Part shown: one piece after another, positions 22,070-33,529 of the stretch
Layout: each line of letters begins with the position of its first letter
How positions within the stretch are numbered: the stretch's first letter is position 1
NCBI GenBank assembly: GCA_015501595.1
Contig: JADNRX010000024.1
Coordinates: 1-64,000, forward strand
DNA length: 64,000 nucleotides
Direction of reading: 5' to 3'
Source: Hymenopellis radicata
Taxonomy: Eukaryota > Basidiomycota > Agaricomycetes > Agaricales > Physalacriaceae
Notes under the pieces: model-generated
What the model was told of the DNA's origin: nothing
Databases searched by the model: none
The model's input: the letters and a program-made list of their open reading frames with translations, nothing else
Program-made: the position numbers and the translations under genes

Positions 22070-23429
22070 TCAGACCATCTCTGGCACTTTGTCGTCGTGC
22101 TGCTGGGAAGTCAGGAGCCGAGTACACTGCGCGGGGAACCAATATACCTGCGACTTGTACGAGCTTGGTGCCAAGGCCAGATCGTCGCCAGAAGTGTCCA
22201 TGTGCACGACAGCGGTACGTTGGACATCTGTCAAAGTTAGACAAGAACAACATGCCAGACGGTTCAGACTGACGAATCCCTTCCATCGCCACTGCTGGGC
22301 CTCTGTGAGATCGGTAGTCGTGATCTGATGTGGATGTTCCTCCTTCTTTCTTCGAAGTCTTCCTGATGTTCAAGTTGTAGAGCAGCGTCAATATGTAAAC
22401 ACGACCCAAGATGAAAGCAAGTGCGGTTCCGACTAGACCCACGAACAGTGAGATTGGGGGCATGAGAAAAGCTTCGGATAGGCGTACCGTTACTTGTATT
22501 GTTTGCAAGATATGCAACGAGAATGGAAATGGCGATAACGGACGTGGTGGAACCGGTCTGCAATGGCAGCACGCATAAGCCGCTGGATCAGGTGCTCTGT
22601 GGTCTTGAAGGATGTCTTCATGTTATACAGCTGCCAGATTAAGAACAAGCGGCAATGAGAACGTCTACCTGTCGTTTTAGATACAAGGTGCGAAGGAAAA
22701 GGTTGAGGTATACATACCCGTGACTGAAGTCATGGTCAACCAGACAATAACGGGAATCTTGATCATGAAACGCTGGTCGTACGCGTTGAAGCGAGTCAGT
22801 ATGATAACCGTTGCCAATGAGCCCCCGTACTATGTACGGGTCGTCAGTGGGGCAATAACCATCGAAAGAACGGAGAGACAGACAGAAACGATGATACAGA
22901 GCGTAAGGAATACGCATATGAGCCAGTTCTTGGTCCTGCCCAACAGTTAGTTGCATTGACAACAGAGAAGGATACTTGACGAACTCACAAAGCATAGTAC
23001 CGGTTGACAAGAAAAGACTGTACGAGTAGACCCGTTACACCAGTGGTAGCCAGGTATAACGTGAAAGGCCAGGTCTGATTGCTTAAGAATTTCAGGTCGC
23101 CCCAGTGGCTAATCGTGTACTGCATCACTGTCAGTAAGACCGCCTGTGATAACGGTATCTTCGCAAGCACGCACCAAATACACTTCTGCGAAATCACCGC
23201 TAAGAGATACCGTATCTACGAGGACGGCGAGAGCGACGAAGATCTTCACCCCTAGCGCATCGCTCTTGGACGTATAGTACGTGATCGTCTCTCGGATGAT
23301 GAGCATGAACAGCATCGATGAGATCCAAGTCCCGATGAGGATGGAGCTGTCAAAAGGCCGAGGTCAGCATGCTGGTACTGCATGGATGGATTTGAAAACG
23401 TACCCGAGCGGGTCATCATAAGTACCCAT
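22070..23429 (-). pseudogene. DUF6534-type multi-helix membrane protein, frameshifted
   Basis: Starting near MGTYDDPLG (23429), a 50-bp intron leads to SILIGTWISSMLFMLIIRET. Next come ITYYTSKSDALGVKIFVALA, SHWGDLKFLSNQTWPFTLYL, GLLVQSFLVNRYYAL, NWLICVFLTLCIIVSVCLSV, DVLIAAC, IWQLYNMKTSFKTTEHLIQR and QTGSTTSVIAISILVAYLAN. The tail MDTSGDDLALAPSSY stops at 22070-22072. The order matches DUF6534 proteins of mushrooms. At least two frame changes (near 22645 and 22567, after AAC and before QTGS) break it. Function of the family is unknown. Confidence 0.7.
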
Positions 23430-23463
23430 TGCCAATGGCGGCCTTGAAGCGAGGACAAGTGAT

Positions 23464-23849
23464 AAATTCAAACATGCACCGAAAAACAAACTATTATAAC
23501 CAATCTTCAAGCGGCCCCTCTACGTCGCGGCGCGCCGCCTTCGTACCTGTTCCGCCGCTACGCTGACAACCGCCGGTTCCCCGAGTACATTTTTGTCGTT
23601 GGAACGCTTCCAGACGTTATCGTCCTTGAATTTGACTGTACGCCGCACATCGAATGGGCCGTACACCCCATGCTTCGTGGAACTAGCAAGGTAGAACCTA
23701 TTTCCATTCCTCTCTTAACAGGGGGAGACATGACAGAATTGTGTATGTGGTGCAGAGATCGCGTTAGGAGGAAGATCGGACCGAACAGGGGAACAAGTCA
23801 AGTTGGATGGTCTCGTAATACCTTCCTCCTAATTGAATGGGGAAGGTAG
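23464..23849 (+). other. Open reading frame without a start codon
   Basis: A 128-codon open frame with no upstream Met reads SYLFRRYADNRRFPEYIFVV, GTLPDVIVLEFDCTPHIEWA, then a Cys pair (LCMWCRDRVRRK) and a stop at 23847-23849. The composition looks like real protein. It may be an internal exon of an unannotated gene or a relic; I do not recognise it. Its first half overlaps nothing else convincing. Confidence 0.35.
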
Positions 23850-23909
23850 CGCAACGCACATTTATATTACACTGGACAGAGGTAAATTATTCAGTTAGTT
23901 GAGGTCGTC

Positions 23910-24300
23910 TCAGGATCGTCTTGTCGAAGATTGGTGGCCAGGGTGGTCGGTTGATCTAACAGTCACGTTGGAACGAGGCGTGCGGCATAGCGTGTCGATA
24001 CGACAGTGATGGTGCGAATACAAGACGGAATCGTGCTCTACGTGCCTACTGCCCCTGCCAAACACAGACAAACACAGAGACGCGCGAAGCTCCTCCTGAT
24101 CAGACGTAGCGTCTCTATCTTCTCGCTGACGACCACTTCTGATCAAGAGATAGGTTTTCCGAGTCTGAGTCCACTCCACAGGACGTCGCGTGAAACGTGA
24201 CACTGGTAATTGTCTCGCTGCTGGCGAGCGGGTCGATGAGATCAAAGAAAAGCTCATCCACATTCCCAGCGACCTTGATGTGAGTCACCACGGTCTCCAA
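23910..24300 (-). pseudogene. F-box-like protein fragment
   Basis: METVVTHIKVAGNVDELFFD, then SSETITSVTFHATSC, matches the middle of the F-box-like gene at 55-56.4 kb. Frame is lost after about 60 codons, and only short traces remain toward 23910. No N-terminal F-box is present. It lies just downstream of the complete kinase gene. Confidence 0.6.
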
Positions 24301-24425
24301 GCAGTAAGTGAAAGGTAATGCGAGGCTCTGATTGAAATCGGCAAGTGATTTCCTGGATGTTTAGCCTTTGACAATGGTCGCAGCGCCAATGTACATACCA
24401 TATGCATCATCTACATAATGCTGTA

Positions 24426-26613
24426 TCATGGCGCCCTCGCAGCTCTAGGTCGTCTAACATCGTCCTCACCAATAATATCATCCTTATCCACAAACTCGCC
24501 CTCGATGAACCGATCCAACCTCTCTTGCTCAGCCTGATAATCCTCGGGCTTCCCTCTTAAACTGCTTCGGTCAAAATCCGTGAAGCGCACCCGCCCCGAA
24601 TCGTCCTCCATGATGTTCCATGAACGTACGTCGCGATGCAGGACACCGGCTTCATGAATCGCCGTTAGGATGGATTTCAATTCGACGCTGGAACTAATTC
24701 AGTCTCTGTGCGTAAGCCCAACAATATGGAGGCTTACCGCGCCTTGGGTGAGAGCTCGACCTTCCGCTCGCTGTCCATCCGTTGCCCCAGAGGACGGCCA
24801 GCGTCCGATAGCATCAGAACGCGCAGATCTGCATTGAGAGCTTCACGGTATGAAAGTAGACTGGGTATCCCAGAAACACCCGCGTCGTGCAAATGTTTGT
24901 AAATGCGAACCTCATGCTGGAGACGCCGAGCACGCGCGTCGGTAGGAGCTATCTTGAGAATGAACGGTCGATGCGGGAGGTCCTTTTCAGACCCCTTCGC
25001 AACGTTCTTCTTGGAAGTTTTGGACGAGGCTTTTGGTGTATTAGAAATGCTGCCAGGCTCAATGACGGCCTGATACATGTCCCCAACAGCGCCTGCGCCA
25101 AGCCGCTTATACGCGATAATTTTGAGGTACTCCGTGGGTCCATAGTGAGATCTATGCTCGGCGTCTGGCTTGAAGAGAAGGAGCGGCGCCGGTGAATCCA
25201 AGTGGCCGAAGCGAAAGAATATTGCTAAGACAGGGAATCCATCCATGTAGGCAGCCATGGTCTGGCAGCGCACGTAAGCTTTCGATGAAGAGCAGGAATG
25301 CTTAAGCCTACTTTATCAATCGACGACATATCTGCAGTGCCATCGTCAGCTCTCAACCGTTTTGATGGGCGCCTGGGTGCGTCAAAGGTTGATTTCCTCT
25401 TGGTCAAGAGGGAGTTTTCGATAAGAGGAACTCTCTGCACGGCGTCGGCAATAGCAAACGCATGGAACGCCGTCCACAGACCGCCGTGTGCCGGGCCCTT
25501 GCATGAGCGTATGTCGATGAGCGAAGACAGAAATAATGTTTGCCGCTCCCGATGGCGAATACCTATCCGGATATAGTTTCCACAATCAAATACGATAAAC
25601 GTCGCATCAACCTTAACGGCTGTAACCCAGGCCTGTAAAGAATTCAGAACTTGTGGGTCTAACACAAGAATTGCAGACCTTCTGGACGTAGTCTTCGCAT
25701 ACTGGTGTGTATTCGACGCCTTCATCTCTGGAACGTGCGAGGACGGCGATATCCTGGTCAACGGAAATACGTTTCGAAGCATCATGGGCCCGCACCCGAT
25801 GACTACGACGCGGTCCCTCCACCTTCGGTAATGTCCAAGGAACATCCGAGGCATCTGGAGGTAGTGACTGCGGACGAGACGCCCAGAATACTGACAGTCG
25901 AAACGCCACGGAAACTTCATACCGTGCAGACGCGACATATCCTCCAATACCGGCAACGCATCAGTGCAGAAAATCATCGACGACGTCAGCTGCCTCGTGT
26001 GCCTGTACAGACGCTCAATCATCTCCCGATTTCTTCCCGTGAATCTGCCAAGTTCCTCGAGGCGAGGATGCCTCACATACAGAGCGATATCTTGCGACAT
26101 ATACTGCTCGTCAATGATATACGGCTTCGTGTCCCAAGGAGCGCCTGACCAGGACAGCGTGCCGCCCAAGCCCGGCTGACTGGGGTGAACAACAAGACTG
26201 CTTGCGACCCGCGTCAAGGACAACTCTATACCAAAACGTCGAAGGCTGACAATTTTCGTTGCATCGGTGCCTTTGTCGGTGCCGTAGGAGGAAGATTCGT
26301 CGAGTTGAAACAAAGAATCACGTCGCGCGTCTAGGGCCTCGGAAAATGAATCCACTAGGCCATCAAATAGCTCGACATGCATAGATGGAAGCAATTCCAG
26401 ATGCTTGAGAATAAGACTCTCGGATAGGTGCAAGTCTAGGAAGTGCAAGGGCGCGCTTGGGATGGGAATAGGTCGAGACCGTACTAGAGACGGCGGATTG
26501 AAGTCGAAGAATTTGTCGCGATGAGTACGAGCGCCCGGTTCGGGGGAGGAAGAGCTAGCAGAGGAATGTGAAGCAGAGGGCGCAGAGTTGGACATCTCTC
26601 CTGGCCACTGCAT
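24426..26613 (-). CDS. Atypical protein kinase-like protein, complete
   Basis: Three exons join in frame: 26613 to about 25306 (GTAGGC donor), about 25256 to 24736, and about 24686 to 24426. The N-terminal ~440 residues form a family-specific region (KFFDFNPPSLVRSRP; FIVFDCGNYIRIGIRHRERQ). The kinase-like domain follows, with a glycine loop (RLGAGAVGDMYQA), a lysine segment (FILKIAP), a catalytic loop (HRDVRSWNIM) and a metal-binding motif changed from DFG to DFD (RFTDFDRSS). No frameshift. It presumably phosphorylates an unknown target or is a pseudoenzyme; the intact HRD..N and lysine favour activity. Neighbours include an F-box remnant downstream. Confidence 0.75.
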
Positions 26614-26639
26614 AACAAAGGTGACGCCAGGGCGGAGGT

Positions 26640-27660
26640 TCTATAAAAAAAGCTCAGTTCACCTTGACCTCCGAAAGCAACATGAAGGTAAGAAGCAGAT
26701 GAGGGTGAGCCTCAGGTGGGCCTGAATGCACATCCGGAGTTTCGGGCCGGGATCTGCACCTTTTCTTTTAACCACAACCAGACCAACCTCAAGAGTCAAC
26801 ACTATCTCATATTCTGCTCATTCTCGGCATTGTCGATTTCGATAATTCCATTGCTCAACATGTATCTGAACTCTATCACCGTTTCCTCGTGTTGTTTGAA
26901 CTGGACGAGTCGTGACTAGCGTACGGAGCAACCTCAGGCTGGATTGGTTGGAATTGAACGACAAGGGTGTTCGGATTCATTGCGCCTACTTTAATTGAAT
27001 TGGCGAATAACGGTAGGTGCTCGTAAACGCTGATTGCATAAACCTGTTGGTCATTTTGATTTTTGCTCATTCAGAACTCAGTAGTATAGTATTTACTCTT
27101 TCATGAAAACCTTCCACTCCAGGCCCTATAGTGCACTCTCAAATGCTCGGTCTCGCTGTGCTAGAACTTGCATTGGTGATATTTGGTTTGGGGCAAAGCG
27201 AATGCCTCTGCCCGGGCGACGCGTAGAACTAACAACCTCGACTTGGTTAACACTCCGTCTGGCACAATACCTATCGTTGAATTGATAAACTTTACGCCAG
27301 ACTGGTCTTCGAAATGCGCTTGAGAGCAGCAGGACTCGCTCTTTCAGCTGCACTGCATGCGCGAATGTAACTTTTTTCATTGTCCTCCTGTCTCCGCCGG
27401 AAGCACTTCTCCAGTTCAGAGTGTCTGATGAAATAAATTATTCGCTATGGTAATCTCATAACAAGGAAACGATTTCGCATCCCGTGCCTCGCCCATCGAC
27501 ATGCACTTCAGCCACCTTCCCAGATCCGCGACGTCGCTCTCCAAGCCGACTCACTCCCATACGTCCCCGGTATCGCAGCCAACGCCAGCATGGCAGCTCT
27601 CTACGCTGTTCTTGCTATGCCACCCTTCCTTGAATGCTTCTAGTCGGCTCCCTGCACACA
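26640..27660 (+). repeat. Direct dispersed repeat, copy 1
   Basis: It matches 37040-38110 in the same orientation. Shared strings include CCGAAAGCAACATGAAGGTAAG, the GTTTCGGGCC stretch, the AACAACCTCGACTTGGTTAA region and a short BTB-start-like piece (CGACGTCGCTCTCCAAGCCG). No ORF or terminal repeat identifies it. It may be a promoter-plus-gene-start duplication or a solo LTR. Confidence 0.6.
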
Positions 27661-28405
27661 AACTTGTCGCGATATCTTGTGATCTTGCTGACTTTTTTTC
27701 CCTAGTATACACCACACAATACGACGAACCGGTCCTAATTCTAGGTAACATCGACTGCGATCTAGGCCCAAGGTTGACGAGGAACAGGCGACGCAAGTTG
27801 CTCCAGGAAACAGCATCGGGGATCAGTCGGAGGAAGCGGAGATCGCATTCCACCAGGACCAGCTCGCTTATACCAGCAGTGTATGGAGAAGACAAGGTAA
27901 AAGTCTCCCAGATGGCTCGAGCCACGTGTACGAATGTCAGAGAAGTGAGATTGGGACATCGACGTATCAAACGGAATATTCCCTCTGCAGAATGGCTGCT
28001 GTATGCGATCGATATCCGCTTTATTTCTTTTGGGTACGGCATGATAGGGACCAAATCCGAGTCCTCATGGAGAGAGAAAGCGCGTCCCTCGAGTGTCAGC
28101 TCGCGGAGATTGGGCATGGCGAGTGTCCACTCGGACGTTGACGCGGGCAGTGGTTTAGAGGCGAAGCGGCAGTACAGGCTGAGGACGAGGGTGCCCATGT
28201 TCTCGTTTATGAGAAGATCCTGTAAGGCGAGGCAGCTGGGGGAGAGCTCCCCGTTGTCGGCTGTACGGAGGTGGGCGTGGCGGTAGATGTAGATGCGGCA
28301 TCGGTCGAAGGCTTTGGAGGTGTTGAGGAGGAGCAGGAGGGTGGGGATGTCGTGCCGGGTTAGGTCGACGATGTGGTCGAGGAGTTCTTGGGGTAGGATG
28401 GGCAT
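27551..28405 (-). pseudogene. F-box-like protein, C-terminus replaced by repeat DNA
   Basis: Start MMPILPQELLDHIVDLTRHD at 28405 is a typical F-box-like N-terminus. Leucine-rich segments follow (MPNLRELTLEGRAFSL; LIRRCPNLTSLTFVHVA) up to about 27720. The frame then runs into antisense repeat sequence shared with about 10.55-10.62 kb and ends without a proper LRR end. F-box proteins select targets for SCF ubiquitin ligases. Product would be truncated. Confidence 0.6.
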
Positions 28406-28429
28406 CAAGGTGATGAGGCCAACACAGGA

Positions 28430-30994
28430 ATTAGGAGCTGCCGTGTTTTAAACAACATAAAGTGATCAGCGGCTGGTTCGAGACTAGGAGTGATCGTGGT
28501 TTGAAATGTATGCCAAATTTCAGATACTTCAACCTTACAGACTCGGACAAGCGATGATAAAGCGATGGGAAACAAGCAAGAAACAAGAATGCAAGAATGA
28601 AGACTAGGTGGCGGCAGTTCCAATTGAAGACACGTGCCATTACGACTCCGGTCTTAGACACCGACCACCGACCCAAACGCCGTCGCGTCGTGCTCTATGA
28701 CGACCAGCGCACACCCAGCATTATGGCGGTCCTGAAACGCCTGCCTTGATTGGACCGCGGGGCGAGGACGGTCGGACCTTGGCCTAATGACATCCACCGA
28801 GGAGTAAATTGTCGTCATTCTAGATCTCAACATCAACAACCACCACCGTAAGATGCCAGTGAGCGCAAATAGATTGAGGAAAATATAAGAGAGGCCGTAT
28901 TCTGGTACGTGTTTGAGTTGGCTTGTCTGTAGGCGTCGTGCTGATGAGGAAACAGCGTAAATACCAGAGGTCGGTGTCATCGCGGAGGCATATCGGCCCA
29001 TCAACGTGCGTAAATTACAGATCTTTTCTGTACGTCGGTTCACGGTTGAACAGTTGCCAAAATGCGCGCGCCTGGTCTCCGCTAGCTGGAGAAGACGGGA
29101 TAATGTCCTCTCTGAGACAAGTCGAACGTCGTTTTCCTGTCCCAGGCCCGGGCGTCTATGTTACGCACGCAGACTCTGGCGAAAGTCATCGCTTGTGCCG
29201 CTTTCCCCCTTGTAGCGATCAGATGCCATGTCGCCCCATGCCATAGTCTTCGACGCGCCTTGAAGGAAGTCAGTGCCTTAAAAGCTATCTTCTCATATCC
29301 TTGGCCTCCGGTCGTTTTACGAAGTCAGTCTTTTCTCTCAAAACAGACTATTGTTGTCTCACCTTTTGTCCTAGACTCCTCGACATCTAACACGATTACT
29401 AATACATCTAGCATTGGCAAGCCTTCACGACATCGCCAATAAGCCGAAGAACGCGTCGAATATCTAATGTCGGCCGTCCGAGCGCGTTTCCTCTAGCTAC
29501 TTCTGCCTCTGCACACTGGCACGTCGTTTGACTTCGCTGGCAGGAGCCAGGGCCCAGATCAGCGTCAGCTGCAATACATCCCACATTTCTCTGCAATAAC
29601 TAGTGATCAACAGGCTTGGACAATGTGTCGGACTTGTCCCGGACGCGTATCACGCACCTGCGTCTCAGCCTCACGTTTTGATGACAGGTTGACCTGAGCC
29701 ATAAGGAAACAACATAGTAGTAGGCTTCCAGTTGGTGTGTATCTTCGCTATCCCACCCGACAGGCTGTTCGTTGACAATTCCAACCGGCAGGCGGGGGTC
29801 CTAATACGTCGACCTATGGAGAAGGCGGGTGGGCGACGGTGGGGGCTTGGTATCCTCAGGCGAGTTTAGGCGGCCAGTATGCATATGCGGTGAGTAAAAT
29901 GCGAAATAGTGTTACATGTGAATGACAGTAAAATTTTCAATGTAGCCCGGGACAGCGCTGAATGCGGCCTCTGCAGACGTCATGCCTGATACCATCTCTT
30001 CACCTATAAACGACTTTTCGACTTTGCCAACGGATCCTGGCGGCTATGGGCATAGCGGTTTACGAGGGAGTGGTCTTTCGGTATGTCTCCCAGCGTCGCC
30101 AATGGCCCCGTTCTGATGTTTTCACAGCCCTTGGAGTCGTTGGCAGTGTCGACAGCCTTCCACCCAGCGGCTCGACCTGTACCCTCAGCGCATTCGGACG
30201 CAGTGCTCCAGTCTACGGATGCCGTCCTATTCTATGTACATCGCGCTATCCTCGCTAGAGCGTCATTAAATGGCTTCGGGTCAGCACTATTACACGCCGC
30301 CGCGCCCATAGCAGTCAACGACGACTCGGCCGTCCTCAACATAATCCTACATACGATCTACGACCTCCCCAGCGCCCAATTCGGCCCTTCGTTTCCTACG
30401 CTGGTCGATGCCGTAGACCGAATGCAGCCCGTCTATGGACTCGCTCCCACGCGCTTCATCCTACCCGCCACCTCCTCCGACTTGTTCGCGCAACTGTACT
30501 CCCACGCGCCGCACCGCCCCATTGACGTGTACATGCTCACGGCGCACCACGGGCTTGAGGACCTTCAAACTCGAGGCTCTGACAGACGAGATGACGGAAC
30601 GCATGGGCGCCATGTATCTCAAGCGGCTGGTGTTTTTGCATTTGGATAGGATTAAGAGGTTGAAGGAGATTTTACTTGTGTCGCCGCCTCCGCACGAGGG
30701 AGGAGGGTGTAAGGCTGATCCGCAAAGGGCGTGGGCGTTGGCGGCGGCGGCATTGGTGGATGATGCGAAACCTGGCAAGTGTCGTCATCTGGCGTCGGTC
30801 TAGATTGATGTGACGCGTTGATCTTTCACCGCAATTTATTGGCTGCGTCGATAAGCGCTTCGCGGGGGACATACCTTGGCGACGTGTATGCCAGGAGGTT
30901 GGCGGAGGATGCGGAGTTGTGGTCAAATGTAGCGGTAAGTGCTTTCTGCGGTGTCATGTTCCTTTGCTTACAGTTTGTACAGGCGAGCACATGA
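28430..30994 (+). repeat. Composite unit copy B
   Basis: Third copy of the unit, forward, more diverged than A and C. It carries VLDTDHRPKRRRVVLYDDQR in frame at about 28660-28720, weak unit-gene homology at 29.0-29.5 kb, and the BTB segment at 29.69-30.99 kb. Confidence 0.6.
29690..30994 (+). pseudogene. BTB-domain protein, copy B with a 32-bp deletion
   Basis: It reads in the same exon order as copy A. A CACAG acceptor near 30126 opens PLESLAVSTAFHPAARP, followed by the BTB core (DAVLQSTDAVLFYVHRAILA). After HHGLEDL a 32-bp deletion (30564) shifts the frame, and the last two exons and the stop (30992-30994) lie in the old frame. One codon is lost in the HAAAP stretch without frame loss. 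Confidence 0.7.
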
Positions 30995-31079
30995 TGTTGC
31001 CAACTAGGAAAGACGACAGTTGTGGTTGTACGACTCATACTGGAGTCAGCTGGATTAGCCTTCCCTCCGGCGTGGTTCG

Positions 31080-31215
31080 GAGGTGTGCTTAGGCTTCGGA
31101 GGTACATGCGGCATCGTTCTCCAAAAGCTCTTGCAGTGTTAAGCAGCAGTAGAAGCGTCCTCCTATCGTTGTACACGAAGTCGACGATGTAGTCCGTGAG
31201 TTCTTGGGGAAGCAC
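31080..31215 (-). pseudogene. F-box-like N-terminal fragment
   Basis: MLPQELTDYIVDFVYNDRRT, then NTARAFGERCRMYL, is the start of an F-box-like gene. After about 45 codons the sequence merges with the tail region of composite unit B. Confidence 0.6.
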
Positions 31216-31599
31216 GTAATGGCGACAATTAAACTCTGGCTACACATTGTTCCTACAGAGAGGTCAGAAGGACACCACAGCCTAGAAATAATCTGTTGCC
31301 TTTTCCTTGTAAGCCGCGTTTTGAACAACGGGACTTAACATCGTGCGTAGCGCAGGGAACATGTCGCGCGAATCGGTGACTTGAGACTCGACGCCGCCGT
31401 TCCTGCCTGCTCAATCAAGTAAGAACAAGGAATCAAGGAGAATGAGACGTACATTCACACTGCTCCTGGTAGTCATGAAACTCTTCTCAATGACGGTGCT
31501 CCCAATTCGTTTCCTAAAGAGCCATGGCACTTGAAAGTTGACAGAAAGTTGACAAAGAGACGTACGGACGATCTCACCATCGTCGCGTGCGCACCTCTT

Positions 31600-31800
31600 G
31601 CGACCAGCCGGTCCTGTGGGCCATGTGGCTGTAATACAACAACAACAACAACAACATCCCGAACATCTGCGTGAATGATAGACGCCGTTGCTGGGGTCTA
31701 GCTTTGGGCACTAGTAACATGGGATTCCTTGTAGACGATCTCACCTTTCCACCAACTGAAAGTACTAATGGTGGCCAACGTTCTGGACGAATCGGATTCG
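31600..31800 (-). pseudogene. Fragment related to the 46.8-48.9 kb gene, with (AAC)n microsatellite
   Basis: CATCCCGAACATCTGCGTGA at about 31655 and the following 80 bp resemble 47333-47410. An (AAC)n run of about 23 bp sits at 31631-31653. Only an exon edge survives. Confidence 0.4.
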
Positions 31801-32058
31801 GAAACACTGGCATGGTCCGCATCATGCGCTGTACGTGCGAAGAATAGTTGGCCAATCACTAATCTCACTAACATACGAAAACACAGGTAGCAAAAGGTGC
31901 ATCGCGTGTTGAGACACTGCACTATCCAAGTACTTTCAAACATTCGAAACTATTGAGACTGATTGAAGACTGAAAGTATTTTCTAAACCCTGCGGTGTAC
32001 TTAATAAGTTGTAGGCTTGGTAAACGTGAACAAGCAGTCACCTTTATTCAGTCCTCCT

Positions 32059-33462
32059 TCAACGCAAACGGCCCGCCTTCCATAAACTTGTGATGTACAT
32101 CGTCCATGGTCGACTTGACCCAATGAACGGTGTGCCCGCTTGTTCCCCGACCCCCATCACACATTTTACTTCTCTCATCACTCCCAAAGGGTCCTTGAGC
32201 CGAGGGTTGAAACTACCGTCATCACCTTGGCCTGGGGGATTGGGCTCGGTAGCCAAGATGATCCTGACGCCGATAGAGTCCCCGACGAATGAGTTCAGTA
32301 ACGTGCCCAAGGCGGGTAGGACGCTAGTTTCCCGGCTTGTCGAATGCGCAGAGAGCTCGTATAAACTGAAAACGACGTCCAAGCTTTTAAGGCGGTACCT
32401 TCGCCGGTTGAGATTGTGCGCATGGTCCTTGACCGATTGCAGCCAGGCTGTAGCAAGCATGGCCTGACGGAAAGAAAGAACGACATGGGGAACATTGAGA
32501 ATAGGTGAGATCAGGCCCTCCACTGTTTGCTTGAGGTCAGCATGGATATTCCAGAAATACGAAGAGTTACAACTTTGGCACTCACTTAGGTTATACGGCG
32601 GCGAAATGAACAACACTGTCAATCGATCGCCGAGGAAGCGTACGGTCTTTTGAATGAGTGGCCAACCCTTATTGGGGCTCAGGACAGAGTCGAGCTCAGC
32701 AATCACGAATAAGCGACGTAGACTCTTGAGCAGGAAGAGATAACCAGCGGGTATCAAGTAGAAAAAGGGATGGTCGCGATCTGACAGCGTGAGGTTAACG
32801 ATGCTGGGGCATGTGAGTGCGCCGGTGATGCTCGGAGCAGAAGACGAAGCGCCCGTAGCGTTGGATACCATTGCTACATTTGTCAACTCGAGGGACATGA
32901 GTTGAGGGCATGAGCACAGGAAATAGTATAGCTCCTTCACGGCGTCACCGGCCCAGCACGAGTGGTGCATGGAAAGCTTGGTCAAGGAGTCGGTGGACGG
33001 CGGCAGGATGCTACGAACGCTTGCCTCAGGAATGGAATTCGGGGAGCAATCAAAACCATCGAGATGCACTTCCTGCACATTCGGCATACGGCGCGCGAGC
33101 TCTGGGATCATGGGCGACAACGGTACGCCATCGCCCGGATTCAGCGACGGCGAAGGCTTAAAGGTGGCGAAATGCCAAACAGGCTCAGGCGGAACCGCAG
33201 AAGTTCCAAATCTGTATTCGACTCTGGATACGAATCTCCCTGTGCCCGCGTGGGCCATGAGGTGATCGTAGAGCAGGAGAGAGTGGGCTGTGAGGTCCCC
33301 AGTTGAAGTCGTTCGTATGCAGACATTGCGGTACAGATAGGTGCGACAACGCTCTCCGAAGACACGAGCGGTTTTCAAGAGAGCGAGTAACGAGGTTTTG
33401 TCGGTGGAGAGGTCATCAACAACATGGTCGATGAGCTCTTGGGGAAATTCTGCCACTGGCAT
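32059..33462 (-). CDS. F-box-like LRR protein, intact
   Basis: A single long frame. I prefer the start at 33462 (MPVAEFPQELIDHVVDDLST) because the decayed paralog at 52.26 kb starts there too; an upstream Met at 33528 is possible. An F-box-like motif is followed by LRR-type segments (RRMPNVQEVHLDGFDC; CSCPQLMSLELTNVAM; CPSIVNLTLSDRDHPF) and VLFISPPYNLSEC. It ends at 32059. A predicted role is substrate choice in an SCF-type ubiquitin ligase. The paralog at 50.9-52.3 kb is collinear but broken. Confidence 0.75.
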   Translation of the reverse strand: MPVAEFPQELIDHVVDDLSTDKTSLLALLKTARVFGERCRTYLYRNVCIRTTSTGDLTAHSLLLYDHLMAHAGTGRFVSRVEYRFGTSAVPPEPVWHFATFKPSPSLNPGDGVPLSPMIPELARRMPNVQEVHLDGFDCSPNSIPEASVRSILPPSTDSLTKLSMHHSCWAGDAVKELYYFLCSCPQLMSLELTNVAMVSNATGASSSAPSITGALTCPSIVNLTLSDRDHPFFYLIPAGYLFLLKSLRRLFVIAELDSVLSPNKGWPLIQKTVRFLGDRLTVLFISPPYNLSECQSCNSSYFWNIHADLKQTVEGLISPILNVPHVVLSFRQAMLATAWLQSVKDHAHNLNRRRYRLKSLDVVFSLYELSAHSTSRETSVLPALGTLLNSFVGDSIGVRIILATEPNPPGQGDDGSFNPRLKDPLGVMREVKCVMGVGEQAGTPFIGSSRPWTMYITSLWKAGRLR

Positions 33463-33529
33463 GGCAAAGAAGTCTTGACGATCTAGTGTCAATGATTGAA
33501 TGGCTGCCTCGCGAAAAGATGATAACAAC

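Noticed and set aside
31574..31945. A leucine-rich open frame across the AAC repeat
   Set aside because: The Leu run is just the antisense of the microsatellite.
32510..32580. An intron in the intact F-box gene at GTGAGTGCC...
   Set aside because: Splicing out the 56 bp would break a frame that is otherwise open; the paralog also stays open there.
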